Assembly (NCBI GenBank): GCA_030066195.1 | Contig: JASJCB010000059.1 | Location: forward strand, 1 to 39,715 | Direction of reading: 5' to 3' | DNA length: 39,715 nt | Origin: Acidobacteriota bacterium | Lineage (GTDB): Bacteria; Acidobacteriota; Holophagae; Acanthopleuribacterales; Acanthopleuribacteraceae | Part shown: positions 1-8,321 of the stretch, piece after piece | Numbering within the stretch: position 1 is the first letter of the stretch | Layout of the letters: each line of letters begins with the position of its first letter | Notes under the pieces: model-generated | What the model saw: the letters and a program-made list of their open reading frames with translations, nothing else | What the model was told of the DNA's origin: nothing | Databases searched by the model: none | Program-made: the position numbers and the translations under genes

Positions 1-43
1 GACTTTTCCAGGTCGAGGAATGAGAACTGATTCTTTGATCCTC
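1..43. repeat. Dispersed palindromic repeat, copy A
   Basis: The 18-base core GAATGAGAACTGATTCTT (18-35) recurs exactly at 18815-18832. The flanks GAGGA and TCCTC can pair, so the element can form a short hairpin. It begins with GACTTTTCC, resembling the outer arm (GACTTTT) of the copy at 18926-18974. The element may extend beyond the left edge of the window. Confidence 0.65.
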
Positions 44-392
44 TATTTATCGACACAACCAATCACAACTGGATTTTTATTGGTCGGATCGGCGATTTTA
101 CAACCGAAAAGCGAAAAGAAAAACGAAAAACGTTGTCGCCGCACGCGGTGTGTCCGTTTTTCGCGTCAATAGGTCGTGCCCGAGCTCGGGGAGTCCGTTT
201 TCCAGGTTCGCGATGAATGTCCTGAATGCGGCGATGGGCCTTTTTATCCATTGGCAGGGCCGCCTTGCCCGATTAGTGGGTTCCCGGGCCGCGCCTCAAA
301 GTTCGGAGGAAAAAATGCGGTCGCCCCGGCCGCCTGGTTGGTTCAATGTCCGGAACTTTTCCCTTACCCTGTCCGAACTTATTGAGGAGTTG
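1..392. other. Intergenic stretch without a convincing gene
   Basis: I see no supported gene here. A palindromic repeat lies at 1-43. Two short overlapping plus-strand reading frames between about 150 and 404 have no ribosome binding site. One of them contains a CPECG motif, but the rest does not look like a folded zinc ribbon. The stretch ends at the stop codon of the minus-strand DUF2461 gene. Confidence 0.5.
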
Positions 393-1079
393 CTAAAACG
401 GTAACTGCAAGGCGTCGCAGAGGCACTTCATATAGGGCCGACAGGCAGCGAAGCAGCGACTTACCTCTTCAATCAGATCCTCGCGTAACAAGTCCGGCGG
501 CATCAGGCCGCGCATGGCGATAAAGTCCTTGCGTTTCAACTCCTCCACCATGGGGTGATCCGCTGGAAAACCCCGGGGCAGTCGTTTCAGACTCTCGCCG
601 GCTTGCTCGAACAACTCCGCGAAAGGCGCGTGATCCAATGCTTGCTGCCACTTTTCGGGATTCTCGGCGATGTACTGCCGAATCTTGGCCAGGGAGGGCG
701 CATCGGGATGCCAGATACCGGCACCGAAGACGACTTCCCGCTGCGAGGCATGCATATAGAAACCGGGCGCATGCACGTCCTTACCCATGACGTGACGGAA
801 CTGACAGGCCGCATGGGTTTTATAAGGCGTTTTATCCTTGGAAAAGCGCGTATCCCGGTAGATGCGAAACATACTGCCGCCCGACTTGCGCGGATCGGCG
901 ACAATGTGTTTGGAGATGTCAGCCAGCTTCGGTCCCATAGCCTCGATAAACGAAAGCATGGGCGTGCGCACGGCATCCTCATAGAGTTCCTTGTTCTCCT
1001 GGAACCACGAACGGTCGTTGTTGGCCTCCAATTGATCGTAAAAACGAAAGAACTCCTGAGTAAAGGGCGTATGGGCCAT
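393..1079 (-). CDS. DUF2461 (TIGR02453) family protein
   Basis: This 228-aa protein matches the DUF2461/TIGR02453 family in length and motifs: NNDRSWFQENK near residues 19-29, then RIYRDTRFSKDKTPYK in the middle, and a C-terminal helical part. No biochemical role is firmly known for the family; it is a widespread soluble bacterial and fungal protein. The start was set at the ATG at 1079, which has a good GAGGTG ribosome binding site. The same frame stays open upstream to 1220, but that extension lacks such a site and reads as low-quality sequence. It stands alone, divergent from the SDR gene. Family call is firm; function is unknown. Confidence 0.85.
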   Translation of the reverse strand: MAHTPFTQEFFRFYDQLEANNDRSWFQENKELYEDAVRTPMLSFIEAMGPKLADISKHIVADPRKSGGSMFRIYRDTRFSKDKTPYKTHAACQFRHVMGKDVHAPGFYMHASQREVVFGAGIWHPDAPSLAKIRQYIAENPEKWQQALDHAPFAELFEQAGESLKRLPRGFPADHPMVEELKRKDFIAMRGLMPPDLLREDLIEEVSRCFAACRPYMKCLCDALQLPF

Positions 1080-1245
1080 CCGAGTCACCTCAAATGTGGG
1101 ATAAAGGCAATCGATTGTAACCGACAGAACCCGCAATTCACCCGAAAGAAATTTCCACCGCTGAAATATATTTGGTGGGGTGGGACGGCAGACCGACTTG
1201 ATTGTGCCCGGCTCCCCCATTTGTCCATCTGATCGACATTTTTAT

Positions 1246-1255
1246 ACCAATCGGT
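1246..1255. promoter_or_regulatory. Operator-like half-palindrome upstream of -35
   Basis: ACCAATCGGT is close to its own reverse complement and to ACCGACCGGT at 1300-1309. The two sites bracket the promoter, so they are candidate binding sites for the TetR-family protein encoded at 2559-3170. Assignment to that regulator is inference from position and sequence style. Confidence 0.5.
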
Positions 1256-1264
1256 ACTTTATTT

Positions 1265-1293
1265 TTGACAAGTGGCGAGGCACTGACTATATT
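1265..1293 (+). promoter_or_regulatory. Sigma70-type promoter of the SDR/TetR pair
   Basis: TTGACA (1265-1270) and TATATT (1288-1293) are separated by exactly 17 bases, a near-consensus housekeeping promoter. Transcription should start near 1300, inside the downstream operator-like site, about 48 bases before the SDR start codon. Confidence 0.8.
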
Positions 1294-1299
1294 TAAAGT

Positions 1300-1309
1300 A
1301 CCGACCGGT
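1300..1309. promoter_or_regulatory. Operator-like palindrome at the predicted transcription start
   Basis: ACCGACCGGT overlaps the expected +1 of the promoter at 1265-1293 and resembles ACCAATCGGT at 1246-1255. A dimeric repressor bound here would block transcription. The likely ligand is the TetR-family protein encoded downstream. Confidence 0.5.
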
Positions 1310-1347
1310 TCAAAAATGCCGGTAAATACAATCTGGAAGGTATCATC

Positions 1348-2370
1348 ATGACAGAAACAGTCCTCGTTACAGGCATATCAGGTTACATCGGACTCCATTG
1401 CGCCGCGGAACTCCTTCGGGCGGGGTACCGCGTTCGCGGGTCGGTTCGGAGTCTCGGCAAAGAGCAGGAGGTCCGCGAGACTATAGCGGCCGCGAATATC
1501 GACGCAACCGAACTCGAGTTCGTCGAACTCGACCTGACCAGGGACGAGGGATGGGCGGAGGTAACCACGGGATGCGACTACGTCATGCATGTGGCGTCGC
1601 CGTTCATGATCGCGAACCCTAAGCACGAGGACGAAATGATCGTCCCGGCGGTGGATGGGACCCTCCGCGCGCTACGTGCTGCTCAAAGCGCCGGTGTCAA
1701 GCGGGTGGTCCTCACGAGCTCAGTCCTCTCGATGATGGGTAGTATGAAAGAGGGGGAGTTCGGCCCCGGATCCTGGACAGATACCGGTTCGCGCAAGATA
1801 AGTACCTATACGAAGAGCAAGACCCTGGCGGAGAAAGCGGCTTGGGATTACGTGAACAGCTTGCCTGAGGACGAGGCGTTCGAACTCGTTGTCGTAAATC
1901 CAGGAGGTGTCATCGGACCGCCTCTCGGACGGAACGTCAGCGGCCAAACCATGACCATGGTGGGGAATATGATCACCGGTAAGATGCCGATGGTGCCCAA
2001 GGCGGCTTTTCCCATGGTGGACGTAAGGGACGTCGCCAAAATCCATTTGAACGCCATGATCCACGAGAAGGCCGCCGGGAGACGCATCATCGCCGCCTTG
2101 TCCGAGCCGGTCAGTTTCCTCGACATGGCTCGGATGCTGAAAGACGGCGGCTACAAGCGTGTCGGAACACGCCCGGCGCCGAACTTCATGCTTCGGTTAC
2201 TCTCCCTCTTCGACCGTGAGGCGAAGGGTTTGGTCGGCATGCTCGGCATGAACCTGAGCTCGGATAACGCGACAGCGCGCGAGCTTTTCAGGTGGAAACC
2301 GACACCCATTGAGCAGTCAGTACTGGAAACCGCCGAGGCCGTGCAGCGCATCCACCAGGTCGCCGCCTAG
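1348..2370 (+). CDS. NAD(P)-dependent SDR, dihydroflavonol-4-reductase/aldehyde reductase-like
   Basis: This 340-aa extended short-chain dehydrogenase opens with the Rossmann motif TGISGYIG (residues 8-15) and carries the catalytic YTKSK (YxxxK) about 155 residues in, preceded by the TSS serine motif. The length and the C-terminal substrate lobe fit the dihydroflavonol reductase-like aldehyde/ketone reductases, cytosolic NADPH enzymes that reduce carbonyls. The natural substrate cannot be read from sequence. GGAAGG lies 7 bases before the ATG. A strong promoter with operator-like sites precedes it and a TetR regulator follows, so expression is probably induced by a toxic or aromatic carbonyl compound. 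This gene pair looks like a self-contained, transferable unit. Confidence 0.88.
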   Translation: MTETVLVTGISGYIGLHCAAELLRAGYRVRGSVRSLGKEQEVRETIAAANIDATELEFVELDLTRDEGWAEVTTGCDYVMHVASPFMIANPKHEDEMIVPAVDGTLRALRAAQSAGVKRVVLTSSVLSMMGSMKEGEFGPGSWTDTGSRKISTYTKSKTLAEKAAWDYVNSLPEDEAFELVVVNPGGVIGPPLGRNVSGQTMTMVGNMITGKMPMVPKAAFPMVDVRDVAKIHLNAMIHEKAAGRRIIAALSEPVSFLDMARMLKDGGYKRVGTRPAPNFMLRLLSLFDREAKGLVGMLGMNLSSDNATARELFRWKPTPIEQSVLETAEAVQRIHQVAA

Positions 2371-2558
2371 TCTTCGACACCCCGAGATCCCAAAGGTGAT
2401 CTCATCAGGACCTTCCGCCTTTTCACTCATCGATGCGGCGGATGTCCCGGGGAGGTCGGGGTTGCCGGTTTCCACTCCAAGGAGTACATTAATCCAGGCA
2501 GGCATCCAGACAACCTGCCGACACTCAAAATATCGATCAGTAACAAAAGGCCCGCCTC

Positions 2559-3170
2559 ATGGACCATAAAAGGAAACGCGGGAGACCCCGCACCGTTGAG
2601 CGCAAACAGACGGCGATGCTTGCCATGGAGAACTATTGGCGGGAGGGATTGCATGCCCTCTCGATCAACGAGATTTGCCGAAGGACAAATCTGTCCAAGC
2701 CGTCGCTTTATCGGGAGTTCGGGGGAGAAGACGGGCTTCTCGCCGCTGCCCTCGAGTGCTACGGCGAGGTGGTGATCGCACCGAGGGCAGCAAATCTGGC
2801 CGGCGACCGCTCGTTTGAAGAAAGCGTTGAATCCATCATCGAGTTCCTGACCTCTCCCCGGGACACTCCCCCGGGCTGTTTGCTTGTCAAGATGCGCGGT
2901 GCGCCCGAGTGCCTTGGTCCCCTGGCGAGAGCTCGCGTCGACATGATGGTCCGCGGGCTCCAGGAGGCGTACGAGGCGTTGTTCGTCCGCGCACAGAGCC
3001 GCGGCGAGGCCCGAGGTGATGTCTCGCCCGGGCTCGCGGGGCGCTACATAGACACCCAGGTGACAACGGCGCTCCGTCAGATCGCGTCCGGCGAAGAGCC
3101 CGACGAGGTCAGGGCTCAAGCCAAGCTGGCGTTTGACGCGCTACTTCCAAGCCGGACAGCGATCGGTTGA
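2559..3170 (+). CDS. TetR/AcrR family transcriptional regulator
   Basis: This 203-aa protein has a TetR-type DNA-binding N-terminus. A basic RKRGRP tail is followed by a helix-turn-helix reading SINEICRRTNLSKPSLYREF (about residues 46-65), which matches the AcrR/TetR pattern. The C-terminal helical half would bind the ligand and form the dimer; GCLLVK near residue 107 resembles the equivalent region of the AcrR-like group often found beside oxidoreductases. It follows the SDR gene by 188 bases on the same strand and probably controls it through the sites at 1246-1255 and 1300-1309. The ribosome binding site is weak (AAAGG, 11 bases upstream), consistent with low expression of a repressor. Confidence 0.88.
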   Translation: MDHKRKRGRPRTVERKQTAMLAMENYWREGLHALSINEICRRTNLSKPSLYREFGGEDGLLAAALECYGEVVIAPRAANLAGDRSFEESVESIIEFLTSPRDTPPGCLLVKMRGAPECLGPLARARVDMMVRGLQEAYEALFVRAQSRGEARGDVSPGLAGRYIDTQVTTALRQIASGEEPDEVRAQAKLAFDALLPSRTAIG

Positions 3171-3201
3171 CTTCCGCTCATTTTTCAGTGGGGCCAACAG
3201 T

Positions 3202-4089
3202 TTAGGAGACGGCAATAAACCCGGTTACCACATGAGCCAGAGCCTCGCCGCAATCCTCTTGCAGGAAATGGCTGCCGCCCTCGATGGTGGTGTGGGGTTG
3301 TCCCTGGGCGCCCGGCACCTTCTTTTGGAAAATGCGGTCCAAACCTGCCATGATGGGGTCCTTGTCGCTGAAAGCCGTTAAGAACGGTTTCTCGAAGCGG
3401 CTCAAGGAGGCCCAGGCTTGTTTGTTGGGCTCTACTTCCGGGTTATCGCCGAAGGGAACCAGCGCCGGGAAGATGCGTGCGCCCGCTTTGTAGCTTGCGT
3501 CGGGGAACGGCGCATCATAGGCGGCGACCTCCTCCGGGCTCAGTTCTGTGGTGCAGGTGCGTTGGATCAGGCGACCGACTTCCAGGTCGGGTACACTGAG
3601 GCAGAAATCACGCCATTTGATGAAGGCTTCGTTGGGGGTTTGACCGGTGGGGAGGATGGTATTGGCCGTCACCACCCGGCTGAATCGTTCGGGTTGCGCC
3701 GCCACCAGCCTCAAACCGATGAGGCCGCCCCAGTCCTGGCAGACCAGGTTGATGTCTTGCAAACCGACAGCGTCGAGGAAGCGGCCGACCCATTCCAGGT
3801 GACGGGCGTAGGTATAGTCTTCGCGTTGCGTGGGTTTGTCCGATCGACCGAAGCCGATGAGATCGGGCGCTACCGCACGATACCCGGCCTCGGTGATGAT
3901 GGGGATCATTTTCCTGTAGAGGTAAGACCAGGTGGGTTCACCGTGCAGCATCAGCACCAGTTGCCCGTCGCGCGGGCCCTCGTCCACATAGTGCATGCGC
4001 ATGCCGTCGCCCACCTCGACATAGTTGGGTACAAAGGGATATCCGGGAAGATTCTCGAAACGTTCGTCGGGAGTCCGCAAAAATTCCAT
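3202..4089 (-). CDS. Haloalkane dehalogenase (alpha/beta hydrolase)
   Basis: This 295-aa alpha/beta hydrolase has the hallmarks of haloalkane dehalogenases, which hydrolyse carbon-halogen bonds to alcohols through an aspartyl ester. The oxyanion motif HGEPTW is at 49-54. The nucleophile is Asp119 in CQDWGG, with the halide-binding Trp120 directly after it. Asp244 in SDKDP is the likely catalytic acid and His274 in GGSHFLQED the base. The nucleophile context, HGEPTW and N-terminal RTPDERF suggest subfamily HLD-I. The second halide-binding residue was not assigned with certainty. Start: of two adjacent ATGs, the one at 4089 has GGAGG at the better 6-base distance; 4092 is the alternative. The gene is monocistronic and converges on the TetR gene. 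Confidence 0.88.
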   Translation of the reverse strand: MEFLRTPDERFENLPGYPFVPNYVEVGDGMRMHYVDEGPRDGQLVLMLHGEPTWSYLYRKMIPIITEAGYRAVAPDLIGFGRSDKPTQREDYTYARHLEWVGRFLDAVGLQDINLVCQDWGGLIGLRLVAAQPERFSRVVTANTILPTGQTPNEAFIKWRDFCLSVPDLEVGRLIQRTCTTELSPEEVAAYDAPFPDASYKAGARIFPALVPFGDNPEVEPNKQAWASLSRFEKPFLTAFSDKDPIMAGLDRIFQKKVPGAQGQPHTTIEGGSHFLQEDCGEALAHVVTGFIAVS

Positions 4090-4290
4090 CATGTGCCTCC
4101 GTTGGGATTTTAAAGGCACTTTAGCACATCACGGACCGTTCCGCCTTAGAGTGATTGAAGCAAACGGATCAGAGCGCTACTTTTATCTTTCAGCAGGAGT
4201 TAATTGCTCTGGCCACGGGTTACCTGGCAAAACGGAAAGAATCTCGAACACAGGCATTGCAAGGCGCCGGATGAGGAGAGCGGCGCCACT

Positions 4291-4656
4291 TTACTTTTTT
4301 ACCGCCTTTTCAACCTGACTGATACGACGGTCGTGGGAGGCAAGTTGTCTACCGTGGGAACCCATTACTTTATTGACGTTGGTAAGCGTTCCCGCCAGGC
4401 TGGTAAGCTCGGTAGCTATACGAAACTCCATGTTGGTTATTCTAGAATTGGTTTCGTCAATTCTAGAATTGGTTTCGTCAATTCTAGAATTGGTTTCGTC
4501 GATGCGACGGTTGCTTTCATTGATACGGCGGTTGGTCTCATCGATTTTGGCGCTCAACGATTGATTGAAATCCTCAATTTTGCGATTGAGGTTTTGGTTC
4601 ATATCCTTCATGTCCTGCCACATATTCTGAAGGATTTCGTTTGTTTCCGTGTCCAT
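4291..4656 (-). CDS. Small coiled-coil protein with exact heptad repeat
   Basis: This 121-aa soluble protein is almost entirely heptad-patterned. After a short MDTETNEIL start come about six units related to DETNSRI, with Ile at a regular seven-residue spacing; three units are identical at the DNA level. A less regular helix ends in VEKAVKK. There is no signal peptide and no membrane segment. It would form a long coiled-coil oligomer; the role is unknown. The start ATG at 4656 has GGAG about 8 bases upstream; an in-frame TTG at 4680 is less likely. It stands alone between the dehalogenase and the RND operon. Confidence 0.7.
   Translation of the reverse strand: MDTETNEILQNMWQDMKDMNQNLNRKIEDFNQSLSAKIDETNRRINESNRRIDETNSRIDETNSRIDETNSRITNMEFRIATELTSLAGTLTNVNKVMGSHGRQLASHDRRISQVEKAVKK
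4441..4503. repeat. Tandem 21-bp repeat, three copies, inside the coiled-coil gene
   Basis: Units begin TCTAGAATTGGTTTCGTC at 4441, 4462 and 4483. The first two end in AAT and the third in GAT. Each is seven codons and encodes one heptad (DETNSRI on the minus strand). More diverged units follow to about 4560. Perfect identity points to recent slippage or unequal exchange. Confidence 0.9.
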
Positions 4657-4735
4657 GGCCGCTCCAAGACTTACTTTCAACCTCTATGATAGCATAACGG
4701 AATGTATCTTGAAGTGTTTCCAAGAGTAGACCGGG

Positions 4736-7543
4736 TTATCTTGCCTCAGCCGATCCGCCTTTACCGAACATGCGGTGGAGCCTTTGCAACTCGGTCTCGT
4801 GAACCGCGGTTTGGGTGGTTTCCCTTACCCGCTCGATAAGCACACGGGAGATGTTGGCGTATAGTTTGGCCGCAATTCGGGGCTCGCGCCGGGTTACCCG
4901 ATCAAGGGCGTGTGCATCGATGCGCAGCAACTCCAGGTCGTACAAAGCCTCGGCCGAGGCGGTTCGGAAACCCTCGCCCAGCATGGCCATCTCGCCCAGT
5001 ACATCGCCTTCCTCCATAACCGCGATGGTCTGATCGCGATTCTTTTCCAGGAATATGCGCACGTATCCCGAGAGGATGACATACATCTCCTCGCCCGGCT
5101 CGCCCTCGCGCAGCACCATCTGGTCGCGGTCCACCTTGCGCAGGCTGCCCAGCAGGATCACCTTCTTGATCTCCGAAATGGACAAGCCCTTGAAGATAAG
5201 GCTCTCGCGCATGGTTTCCTCGCGCAACTTCAGGCCGATGAAATCCCACAGGGTAATCAGCTGGATGGTCAGCAGCAGTACCGGGTTGATGAAGAGGTCG
5301 GTCATCAGGGCATAGATCATGACCAGCGCCGAAAGGAAACCCATATGCACCGACGGCTGGAATTGCGAAAGCGACATGACCAGGAACCCCAGCGACAGCG
5401 CCAGCGAGGTGGTGGCGATCGCGTTCCCCTCCGTTCGTATGGCCGCCGCCATGGCCTTTTCCTGGCTGTTGGTCAGCCTCAGTTCCTTTTGATAGCGCAC
5501 CATGAAGTGAATGGTGTCGTCCACGGCGATGCCCAGAGCGATGGTGGCCACCAGGCAGGTGCCGGTGTTGAAGGGAATGCCGATCCAACCCATCAGGCCG
5601 AAGTTCAGCAAGATGGGAATCAGGTTGGAACTCAACGCCACCAGGCCGGCTTGTAGGGACATAAACAAGAGGCTGATGATGACCAGAATGGTGAGTAGGG
5701 CCAAGGCCAGGCTCTTGACCTGGCCGGCAATCATGGCGTCCGTGGCGCTATGCAACAGGATGGACTCACCGGTGATTGCGTATTTCAAGGGGTAGATCTC
5801 GCCGTCCTTCACATAGTTGGCCGCGTTCTGTTGGATAAAGGCGTCGATTTGCGCCAGAGCCTTGCGGACATCGGCGGAACCGCTCATGTTGTGACGCACG
5901 GCGATGCTCAGGTACTGATTATTACTGTCCACATAGCGGAACAGTTCGTCGTTTTCCAGCAAGAGCAGGTATTCGGCTATGGCGCCGCGCGATTCGGGAA
6001 TGGCGAACTGGTTGGGGTCGTTCTTCATCTCGCGATGCATGGTCTTGACGAAATCGGCCAGGGAAATGGTCTTGTCGAAAAGACCCATGGATTCCAAATG
6101 GGCTTGGACATCGTCGATCGTCTGCAAGACATCGGGTTCCTTGACATCGCCTTCCTCGGCTGTTTCGAAGAGGATGTTGAATGCCTGGGCGCCGGCAAGG
6201 TCGGTATGAATACGCTCGAAGTCCTGTCGAATATCACTGCTTTTCTGGAAGAAACTGATAGGGTCGTTATTCACTTCCAAACGAAGACAACCCAGAACGG
6301 CCATGGTCAATACAAAGCCGGCGGCAATACCTGTTTTCACGCGATGGTGTAGGTTGATATACACCACCGTATGGAGCGTGCCGGCGATGACCTTGCTGAG
6401 TCCTCTGTCTTTGGGCGGCGGTTTCTTGCTGAGCCGCAGCATGGCCGGGACAACGGTGATGGTTACCAGGAAGTTGGCGAACAGGCCGAAGAAGGCGATG
6501 ATGCCGAACTCCTTCAAGGAAGTAATGTCGTTCAAAGACAGCGCGCCGAAACCAAGCATGGTAGTAATTGAGGTAAGGGTAATGGCAAGGGAGCCGTGAT
6601 GCATGGTCTCGATGATGGCTTGACGCACGGTCAGGCCGTCGCGCAGATGCTGGTAGTATTCCGATATCAGATGCACATCTTCCGTACAGCCGACCACAAT
6701 CAGGATCGAGGGAATCATCACGCTGACCGGACCCACGGAGTAACCCATCCAGGCCATGAAGCCAACCGTGGCGGCGATGCTCAAGCCGCCGGTCACCACG
6801 GGCAGCGAGACCGCGACCGGAATGCGAAAAACCAGTAACAGAATGATCAGGATGACCACCACGGCCGCGGGCACCAGCGTCATCTGGTCTCTTTCGATGC
6901 TGTTATTGAAATGGGTGTTGAACCGAGGCCCGCCTACCTGGTAGAGCTTGTGGTTGCCGCCGTGTTCCTGCATCAGCGCTTTCAGCTTTTCCTGGAAGCG
7001 ACTGTCGTATTTTTTGTCTCCGCCGGTTTCCGTGTAAATATTGATCGCCGCAAAACGACCGTCCGCCGAGACGATATTGCCGGGGTAGGCGGGCGTCTCC
7101 AGGGCGTTGCGACGGATGACGGCCAGTTCCTCGGGGTCCTCGGGGATGAAGTCGACCAGGGGATCGGTGTTGATATAGTCGCCTTCACCCCGGATATTGT
7201 TGACCGTGGTCATAGACGAAACCGAGGTTACGCCTTCCCAATCGAATAACTCATCGGTCAAGGTTTGCACCAGTTCCAGAGTTTTGGGGTTGAACACATC
7301 GCCGGCCCCCTCGGGCCGTTCGATCACGATGACCGTTAGGATATCGCTGCCGAAGATCTCTTTGTATTCCTCATAGATCGGCTTCTTGGGGTCTTTTTCG
7401 TCCATCATGCCGGTGGTGGAGGAATCGATTTCAAGGTGGGTGATGCGCCCCAACATGCCGGCGACCAGTACGAAAAGCAGCGTAAGGGAAACAACGGGGT
7501 GTTCGGCAACCCAGGTAGCGAGCTTGTAGGGCTTCAGTTTCAT
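4736..7543 (-). CDS. RND/MMPL-family exporter with C-terminal cyclic-nucleotide-binding-like domain
   Basis: This 935-aa inner-membrane protein has the two-fold RND layout: a membrane segment near the N-terminus, a large periplasmic loop, a bundle of segments near 225-385, a second periplasmic loop, and a second bundle near 625-770. It resembles the HpnN/MMPL branch thought to move lipids or hydrophobic molecules. Unusually, a Crp-type cNMP-binding-like domain follows at about 785-900, with a phosphate-cassette-like GEMAMLGEGFRTAS near 850-863. This would lie in the cytoplasm and could gate transport. A short helical tail ends the protein. It is the last gene of an operon, 7 bases after the LolA-like gene. 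The ribosome binding site is poor, suggesting translational coupling. Ligand and substrate are unknown. Confidence 0.88.
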   Translation of the reverse strand: MKLKPYKLATWVAEHPVVSLTLLFVLVAGMLGRITHLEIDSSTTGMMDEKDPKKPIYEEYKEIFGSDILTVIVIERPEGAGDVFNPKTLELVQTLTDELFDWEGVTSVSSMTTVNNIRGEGDYINTDPLVDFIPEDPEELAVIRRNALETPAYPGNIVSADGRFAAINIYTETGGDKKYDSRFQEKLKALMQEHGGNHKLYQVGGPRFNTHFNNSIERDQMTLVPAAVVVILIILLLVFRIPVAVSLPVVTGGLSIAATVGFMAWMGYSVGPVSVMIPSILIVVGCTEDVHLISEYYQHLRDGLTVRQAIIETMHHGSLAITLTSITTMLGFGALSLNDITSLKEFGIIAFFGLFANFLVTITVVPAMLRLSKKPPPKDRGLSKVIAGTLHTVVYINLHHRVKTGIAAGFVLTMAVLGCLRLEVNNDPISFFQKSSDIRQDFERIHTDLAGAQAFNILFETAEEGDVKEPDVLQTIDDVQAHLESMGLFDKTISLADFVKTMHREMKNDPNQFAIPESRGAIAEYLLLLENDELFRYVDSNNQYLSIAVRHNMSGSADVRKALAQIDAFIQQNAANYVKDGEIYPLKYAITGESILLHSATDAMIAGQVKSLALALLTILVIISLLFMSLQAGLVALSSNLIPILLNFGLMGWIGIPFNTGTCLVATIALGIAVDDTIHFMVRYQKELRLTNSQEKAMAAAIRTEGNAIATTSLALSLGFLVMSLSQFQPSVHMGFLSALVMIYALMTDLFINPVLLLTIQLITLWDFIGLKLREETMRESLIFKGLSISEIKKVILLGSLRKVDRDQMVLREGEPGEEMYVILSGYVRIFLEKNRDQTIAVMEEGDVLGEMAMLGEGFRTASAEALYDLELLRIDAHALDRVTRREPRIAAKLYANISRVLIERVRETTQTAVHETELQRLHRMFGKGGSAEAR

Positions 7544-7550
7544 GGGCGGC

Positions 7551-8309
7551 TCAGAACGACTTCAGCTTGCGAATGGTGAAATCGGTTTCGCTTTGTCCCT
7601 GGTTGACTCGGCGTTCCTTGACCACCATGGCGGTTTTGCCCTTGGTTTTCAGGTTCTCCATGACGAAGTTGTTGCTGCGCCAAACGGTCCCTTCCAGCTT
7701 GACCGGGTCTTCGTTGCGCAGCACCTTGACGAGTTTTTTGCGTCGGTCGTAGTAGTCGATTTGGGCGGTGTAGTAGATGTCCTTGCGAATCCACAGCACG
7801 CGCCTGCTGTAACCGCTGGTTCTCAACTCCTTTTTCTCTTTCAGCTTGGCCTCGATCAGCCAACATTCCTTGCCGTCCAGCGATTTGGTTTCCAACAGGT
7901 TATAGGTATGCTTCTCCAGATTCTCCACGCGCAGGTCTTCAAAGGCGAAATCGGTGCCCATGAAGCGGTTCTTCTTGCCGCCGGAGGCGATGCGTTTTTC
8001 TTTCTTCAGCGAGGGCAGGTACAACCACTGATCATCGTCGCGAGTTTTTTGTTCCCAGGTCAACAGGCCCGTACCCTTGACATCGCGCGGCTCGAGGAAT
8101 ATCAGCATCAGCTTCTCCAGGCCGTCTTCGGTCTTCATGTTCCACATGTGGACCTTACGCTTTTTCATCTTACCGCGACGGTCGATGAGCTGCATTTCGA
8201 TGACGCGATCCTCGTCGCGCAACTCCTGCAGCTCTTTCTGTTTATTCATGATCTCCAGGCCGCCGGGTTCGGCGGCAAGCAACAGCATCAAGAGCGCGGT
8301 TAGGACCAT
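7551..8309 (-). CDS. LolA-like outer-membrane lipoprotein-sorting protein (PF17131 type)
   Basis: This 252-aa protein starts with a short hydrophobic signal sequence (MVLTALLMLLLAAEPGG) and continues with the pattern of the LolA-like family that accompanies RND transporters: WNMKTEDG, then FLEPRDVKGTGLLTW, then DDQWLYLPSLKKEKRI and a central FAFEDL. Such proteins fold like LolA and are presumed to ferry a hydrophobic cargo across the periplasm between the inner-membrane RND pump and the outer membrane. The start has GAGGAG 7 bases upstream. It lies 12 bases after the DUF1302 gene and 7 before the RND gene, making a three-gene transport operon. Confidence 0.86.
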   Translation of the reverse strand: MVLTALLMLLLAAEPGGLEIMNKQKELQELRDEDRVIEMQLIDRRGKMKKRKVHMWNMKTEDGLEKLMLIFLEPRDVKGTGLLTWEQKTRDDDQWLYLPSLKKEKRIASGGKKNRFMGTDFAFEDLRVENLEKHTYNLLETKSLDGKECWLIEAKLKEKKELRTSGYSRRVLWIRKDIYYTAQIDYYDRRKKLVKVLRNEDPVKLEGTVWRSNNFVMENLKTKGKTAMVVKERRVNQGQSETDFTIRKLKSF

Positions 8310-8321
8310 GGTTTGACTCCT

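Noticed and set aside
176..385. Short plus-strand frame with CPECG
   Set aside because: Only one cysteine pair is convincing, there is no ribosome binding site, and a second frame overlaps it throughout.
2317..2505. Minus-strand frame with MPAWINVLLGVETG between the SDR and TetR genes
   Set aside because: It overlaps the end of the SDR gene and has no ribosome binding site. It might be a remnant, but the similarity is too short to claim.
4441..4560. Regular repeats resembling a CRISPR array
   Set aside because: The 21-bp units adjoin directly with no spacers and are in frame within a coiled-coil gene.
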